A program made the translations under genes and the position numbers. From Dipteronia dyeriana (taxonomy: Eukaryota > Streptophyta > Magnoliopsida > Sapindales > Sapindaceae): a stretch of 64,000 nucleotides of DNA. The stretch spans positions 11,664,413 to 11,728,412 of the forward strand of contig CM065301.1 in NCBI GenBank assembly GCA_032871835.1, read 5' to 3'. How positions within the stretch are numbered: position 1 is the first letter of the stretch; each line of letters starts with the position of its first letter. Below, one piece after another: positions 60,272 through 64,000 of the stretch. The notes below the pieces were generated by a model. It searched no databases. It was not told the DNA's origin and worked only from the letters and a program-made list of their open reading frames with translations.

Positions 60272-60580
60272 GTGCTCGTTTGGTTAAACATTCTACCGAT
60301 TCAAAAGATTTACGAATTTGAATTTTTTAGAATTGTTTGGTTGAGTTTTTAAAAATATATATTTTTAATTGAGTAGAAACTGGTATATTTTAAATCGCTA
60401 TTAGACAAAAGCTCATGGAGAGATACTTCTTCAAATAGACATTTTAAAAAATATATATATATACTAACCAAATAATTATATATATATATATATATATATA
60501 AAAACGTTATTTCTAATATATCTACTACAAGTAGATCTTTTACTAATAGAAGTTTTTCAAAAACCCAACCAAACAAGCTC
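60272..60580. mobile_element. PIF-like MITE, 309 bp
   Basis: The left end GTGCTCGTTTGGTTAAAC and the complement of the right end GAGCTTGTTTGGTTGGGT are terminal repeats. TAA flanks both sides (60269-60271, 60581-60583). A TA microsatellite (about 60475-60500) occupies the middle. Confidence 0.7.
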
Positions 60581-60583
60581 TAA

Positions 60584-62292
60584 ATCACTTGATTGCATTA
60601 AAAATACTTTTTTTCTGGAATTATCCTAATAAGTTAATATATTTCCAATATTATTTTAATTATAAATCTTACTTATATCTAGTCTTCACATGTTGATGAT
60701 AAATGTGTTGTTTTGTACATTATTTGTAACTATTTTTTAATAAATTGAAAATAATATGTTTAATCGTTTAGCTTCTCATGCCCTTACTCTTTCTCAAGAT
60801 GTTTGGTGGTTTATTTTTCAAGAATTTTGTAATTCTTGTCTATTTTTTTTATTGTATAAATATATCAAGAAATCACTCACCACCTTTTTTATTGTCTTTT
60901 TTTTTTCTTTTTTATTAATAAAAGTTATCGTCGTCATGAGGATGGGAGTTGTTTTGGGGTGCCAACCTGGTTTGAATGTTTGAAGTCTTCTTGAATGCTT
61001 TTCTCTTATTGATTTATACATTTCATAATTTTTTTATAAATTTTTCTAATATATACATTTTTTTACTCATTATTATCAATCAAAAACTTTTTTTATGAAA
61101 TATTATCAATATTTAGATGATCTTGGTATATAATTTACGTATTGTTTTTTTATTGTTTGCATCATAGTAAATAAAAATACATTATAGGAAAAATGGCACA
61201 TAAATTCCACCAGTTGTATGACTTGTCGTATTTTAAAATGTTGTTGTCCTATTGGGTTTTTTTATCTATTGATTATTTTTTCTTTGTGACCGAATATATT
61301 AAAATAAAGTTTTACATTTCTTATTGATTAATTTAGTTAATATGACAATCTAAAAACCTTTTAAAAGTTTACTCTTTTGCATTTATATCCTCATTAGTCA
61401 TTACACAGCATTATTTACCATTTTTTTTATAAAAAGTTTACACCTGTACAATCAGATGGACTGCCCATAACGCCCTTCTTATACAACATTAATTAAATTT
61501 GAACCTTTACACTTATTTTAGATAATAAAAAAAATTAAAAATAAATTTGATTTTAAATGATGCCATCCAGACATCCTGTGAGCCTCGAAGGTGGCCTCAA
61601 TTATTTTCTTTCTCTTTTGAAGTATATTATTATTTTAATTACAATTATTTTATTACTATTCTTACACATGTTTGTATATACATGGCCCTAATATGTATGC
61701 AGACTAAATTACCCTTGAATCCATCGTTTTATATTTTATTTGGTAACATTTGACTGACGAAAGAATTAAAGTATTGGATTATAGAAAAAAAGTTAAAAAC
61801 CTTAATATTATAAAGACATTTAAAAATATAACAAATCGTGAAAAATGTAAAAATTATATGAAATTTTCCCTAGATTATAATAAGTAGTTTAAGGGAATAA
61901 ATGTCAAATTATTTATTTTTTATATATTTTTATTTAAAAAGCAAAAAAAAAACGAGGGATTATGTTTTGATCTATATTCAATATTCAATAAACTTCAAAA
62001 CTATTTGTCCTTTAGATAAAAAACAGATAAGTTTATTATATTTATTTTATTTATATTAATTTATTTAAAAGAAAAAGAAAAAGAAAAGGAAAAAAAAAAG
62101 ACAAAAAAAGAAAAAAGAAAAAAGAAAAAAGAAAAACGAGATGGTCAAATATCTCACACCCTGAAGCACCCTCTGTAATTTATTTATTTATTTTTGAGAG
62201 AACACCCTCCCTTATCTGGGCAACCTGTAAGCATTCAATGATTCAAACCAAACCCAAATAAAAATAAAATAAAATAAATATTCGTCATATTA
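60584..62292. other. AT-rich spacer upstream of the phosphatase gene
   Basis: No gene recognised. A purine-rich AAAAAG/AAAGAAA tract lies at about 62068-62136, ahead of the gene. Frames at 60756-61021 and 61547-61753 look like chance. Confidence 0.4.
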
Positions 62293-62300
62293 GCGCCAAA
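62293..62300 (+). promoter_or_regulatory. E2F-like site before the phosphatase ATG
   Basis: GCGCCAAA, the complement of TTTGGCGC (consensus TTTSSCGC), ends 16 bases before the ATG. An 8-mer this close to the start may be leader sequence by chance. Confidence 0.2.
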
Positions 62301-62316
62301 CAGAAACCGCTAAAAA

Positions 62317-64000
62317 ATGCTTTCATTTGCCGTCGCGCCCTCTCTCCTCCACCACAGCCGTCTCTTTCTTCGCAGTCCCTTCACTGTCCGATCGTCCTTA
62401 TCGAGCCTGCAAGAAATCCAAGAGTCGAAATCAACGGTCGAGAGGGATTTGAGCTCGGAACTGCACGCATCGGCGGCTCCTCCTTTGCCTGGGATTCGGG
62501 CGGCGAAGAGAGTGGTGTTGGTAAGGCACGGGCAGAGCACGTGGAACGAGGAAGGTCGGATCCAAGGCAGCTCCAATTTCTCTGTTTTGACGAAGAAAGG
62601 CGAGTCTCAGGCCGAGACTTCTAGACAGATGCTCATCGACGACACCTTCGACATCTGTTTCTCCAGGTGTGTGTGAGTGTGTGTGTTCTCTCTTTTTCAA
62701 GTTGTTTTTGGTGCTTTTGTGTGGACTGAATCTGATTTCAGCTTTTCATTGTTAACCTAGGTCACTGTAGGAACAGTTCATTTTTGCTAAATTGAAAACT
62801 GTTGTAAATTGTAAATAGTTTGTATGAGTAGTTGAATAAAAGAATTTAGTTGATTGAAAGTAATTATAGTTGTTATTAGGTTTTGAGGTTGGTTTGTTCA
62901 TATCTCCAAGAGAGAGAGCAAAACCTTCTATTTTATTTGCTCCAATGTTAAACTAACTTGATATAAAGGGGCTTGTATTTTCAACATCATACAACAACAT
63001 GTCTAAATAAAAAAGAAAATTTGTATTTAGTGAACTCTAATTTATTATTATTACTGGCTTTTTGATACTCTTTGGAAGATACATTTTATGTATTAAGTTA
63101 GAAATACTCATCGGCATAAATATTTCATTGTCCTGATATTGCATTTGTGATACCTGTGATTATAGGAGATGATAGAATCACAAGAAGAGATGTGAGAGGT
63201 TGTCGTCAAAATTTGAACTGATAGAATTTCAATTCGAGGATCCACATCAATTCTAAAATCTAAATCCATGCAGTCGAATGGACATGAGTGCAATTCTTTC
63301 CATACAGCTCAGTTATAATTTATTCATTGTAGTTCCATAACACCTTTTTGTCACGTCACTGAAATATGAATTTTCTTTTCAGCCCCTTGACTCGATCAAA
63401 GAGAACAGCTGAGATCATATGGGGCCCCCGCAAGGACGATATATTAACAGATTATGACTTGCGAGAAATCGATCTTTATTCATTTCAGGAAAGTTTGGCT
63501 TTTAGATATAGTTGGATTAAGAATGCTAGCATACTAGCAAGTGAATAATTAAACATTAGTTTGTTGTTGGATTTTAGGGCCTTCTGAAACATGAGGGAAA
63601 TGAAAAGTTTGGTGCAGCTTTTCGTCAATGGCAGGTAGATGCTTCAAATTTTAACATTGATGGTCACTATCCAGTTAGAGAGTTGTGGGCACGAGCCAGA
63701 AGCTGCTGGACCAAAATACTATCCCATGAAAGCAGGTCTGTTCTTGTGGTTGCTCATAATGCTGTTAATCAGGCTCTTGTTGCTACAGCTATCGGTACTA
63801 TCTCCATTCTCCGTTGCATTCATGTTTAAATATGAAGATATTTATTTTGAGTGCACTTCTCTCTTTTACCTTTTGCTTCCCAACAATCAGGACTGGGCAC
63901 AGAGTATTTCAGGATTTTACTTCAGAGCAATTGTGGTGTGAGTGTGTTGGATTTCACCCCACGAGCTGAGGGAGAGTCTCCACATATTTGTCTTGATCGT
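62317..64000 (+). CDS. Probable 2-carboxy-D-arabinitol-1-phosphatase, chloroplastic (partial, 5' part)
   Basis: A histidine-phosphatase of the phosphoglycerate mutase fold. Plant members of this type are annotated as removing phosphate from the Rubisco inhibitor 2-carboxyarabinitol 1-phosphate in the plastid stroma. Coding exons: 62317-62666, 63383-63488, 63578-63794, 63891 to beyond the window. Residues 1 to about 60 resemble a transit peptide. The catalytic motif VLVRHGQSTWNEEGRIQG places the phospho-accepting His at 71. Further family residues appear in FSSPLTRSKRTAEII (Arg), DLREIDLYSFQG (Glu) and VLVVAHNAVNQAL (second His). Exon 4 reads GLGTEYFRILLQSNCGVSVL. Introns 1 and 3 are GT-AG, but the second would have to begin GA (63489), see findings. 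The 3' part lies outside. Substrate assignment is by homology to an Arabidopsis protein and remains tentative. Confidence 0.88.

Noticed and set aside
62310..62700. Minus-strand frames opposite phosphatase exon 1
   Set aside because: Antisense shadows; the plus strand encodes the conserved RHGQSTWNEEG motif.
1..64000. tRNA, rRNA and known plant microRNA genes
   Set aside because: Scanned by eye for conserved tRNA boxes and common microRNA sequences; only isolated box-B-like motifs were found, without cloverleaf structure.

Overview
This is nuclear DNA from a flowering plant, most likely a eudicot. It is AT-rich, has GT-AG introns, carries three recognisable plant housekeeping genes, and is packed with plant transposable elements. 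I cannot name the species.

Genes. (1) 6613-7875 on the minus strand is an intronless, plastid-targeted arogenate dehydratase (phenylalanine synthesis) of the ADT3/4/5 type. (2) 44366-54131 on the minus strand is a complete NAT12-like nucleobase-ascorbate transporter of ten coding exons, 713 codons plus stop. (3) 62317 to the window end on the plus strand is the 5' part of a plastid phosphoglycerate-mutase-fold phosphatase of the 2-carboxy-D-arabinitol-1-phosphatase type. They are unrelated in pathway and separated by long transposon-rich spacers.

Mobile DNA, left to right. A broken PIF/Harbinger transposase lies at 223-1453. Between 4.7 and 14.8 kb are several long-inverted-repeat MITEs. At 15160-18462 is a minus-strand, non-autonomous Ty3/gypsy element resembling the Tat lineage. 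It has two 532-bp LTRs, a primer-binding site, an F-box gene fragment and a 1.2-kb tandem array just before the polypurine tract. At about 18.9-22.06 kb is a GC-richer block that looks like transferred organelle (mitochondrial) DNA, carrying dead LINE and gypsy reverse-transcriptase pieces. From 28.9 to 42.8 kb the DNA is a nested transposon cluster: five non-autonomous hAT elements with recognisable 8-bp target duplications, a MULE-like element with a 9-bp duplication, a minus-strand LTR element lacking coding domains (30272-34572), and a degenerate Ty1/copia element (35988-42813) whose 5' LTR is interrupted by a hAT element. NAT12 intron 4 holds a foldback element with a MULE-like element nested next to it. 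PIF-type elements with TAA target duplications lie at 22577, 57373 and 60272.

The most unusual points are the Tat-like element combining an F-box fragment with a satellite-like array in its 3' UTR, the apparent GA-AG intron in the phosphatase gene, and the nesting order of insertions that can be read from target duplications. I saw no tRNA, rRNA, CRISPR array or recognisable microRNA gene.
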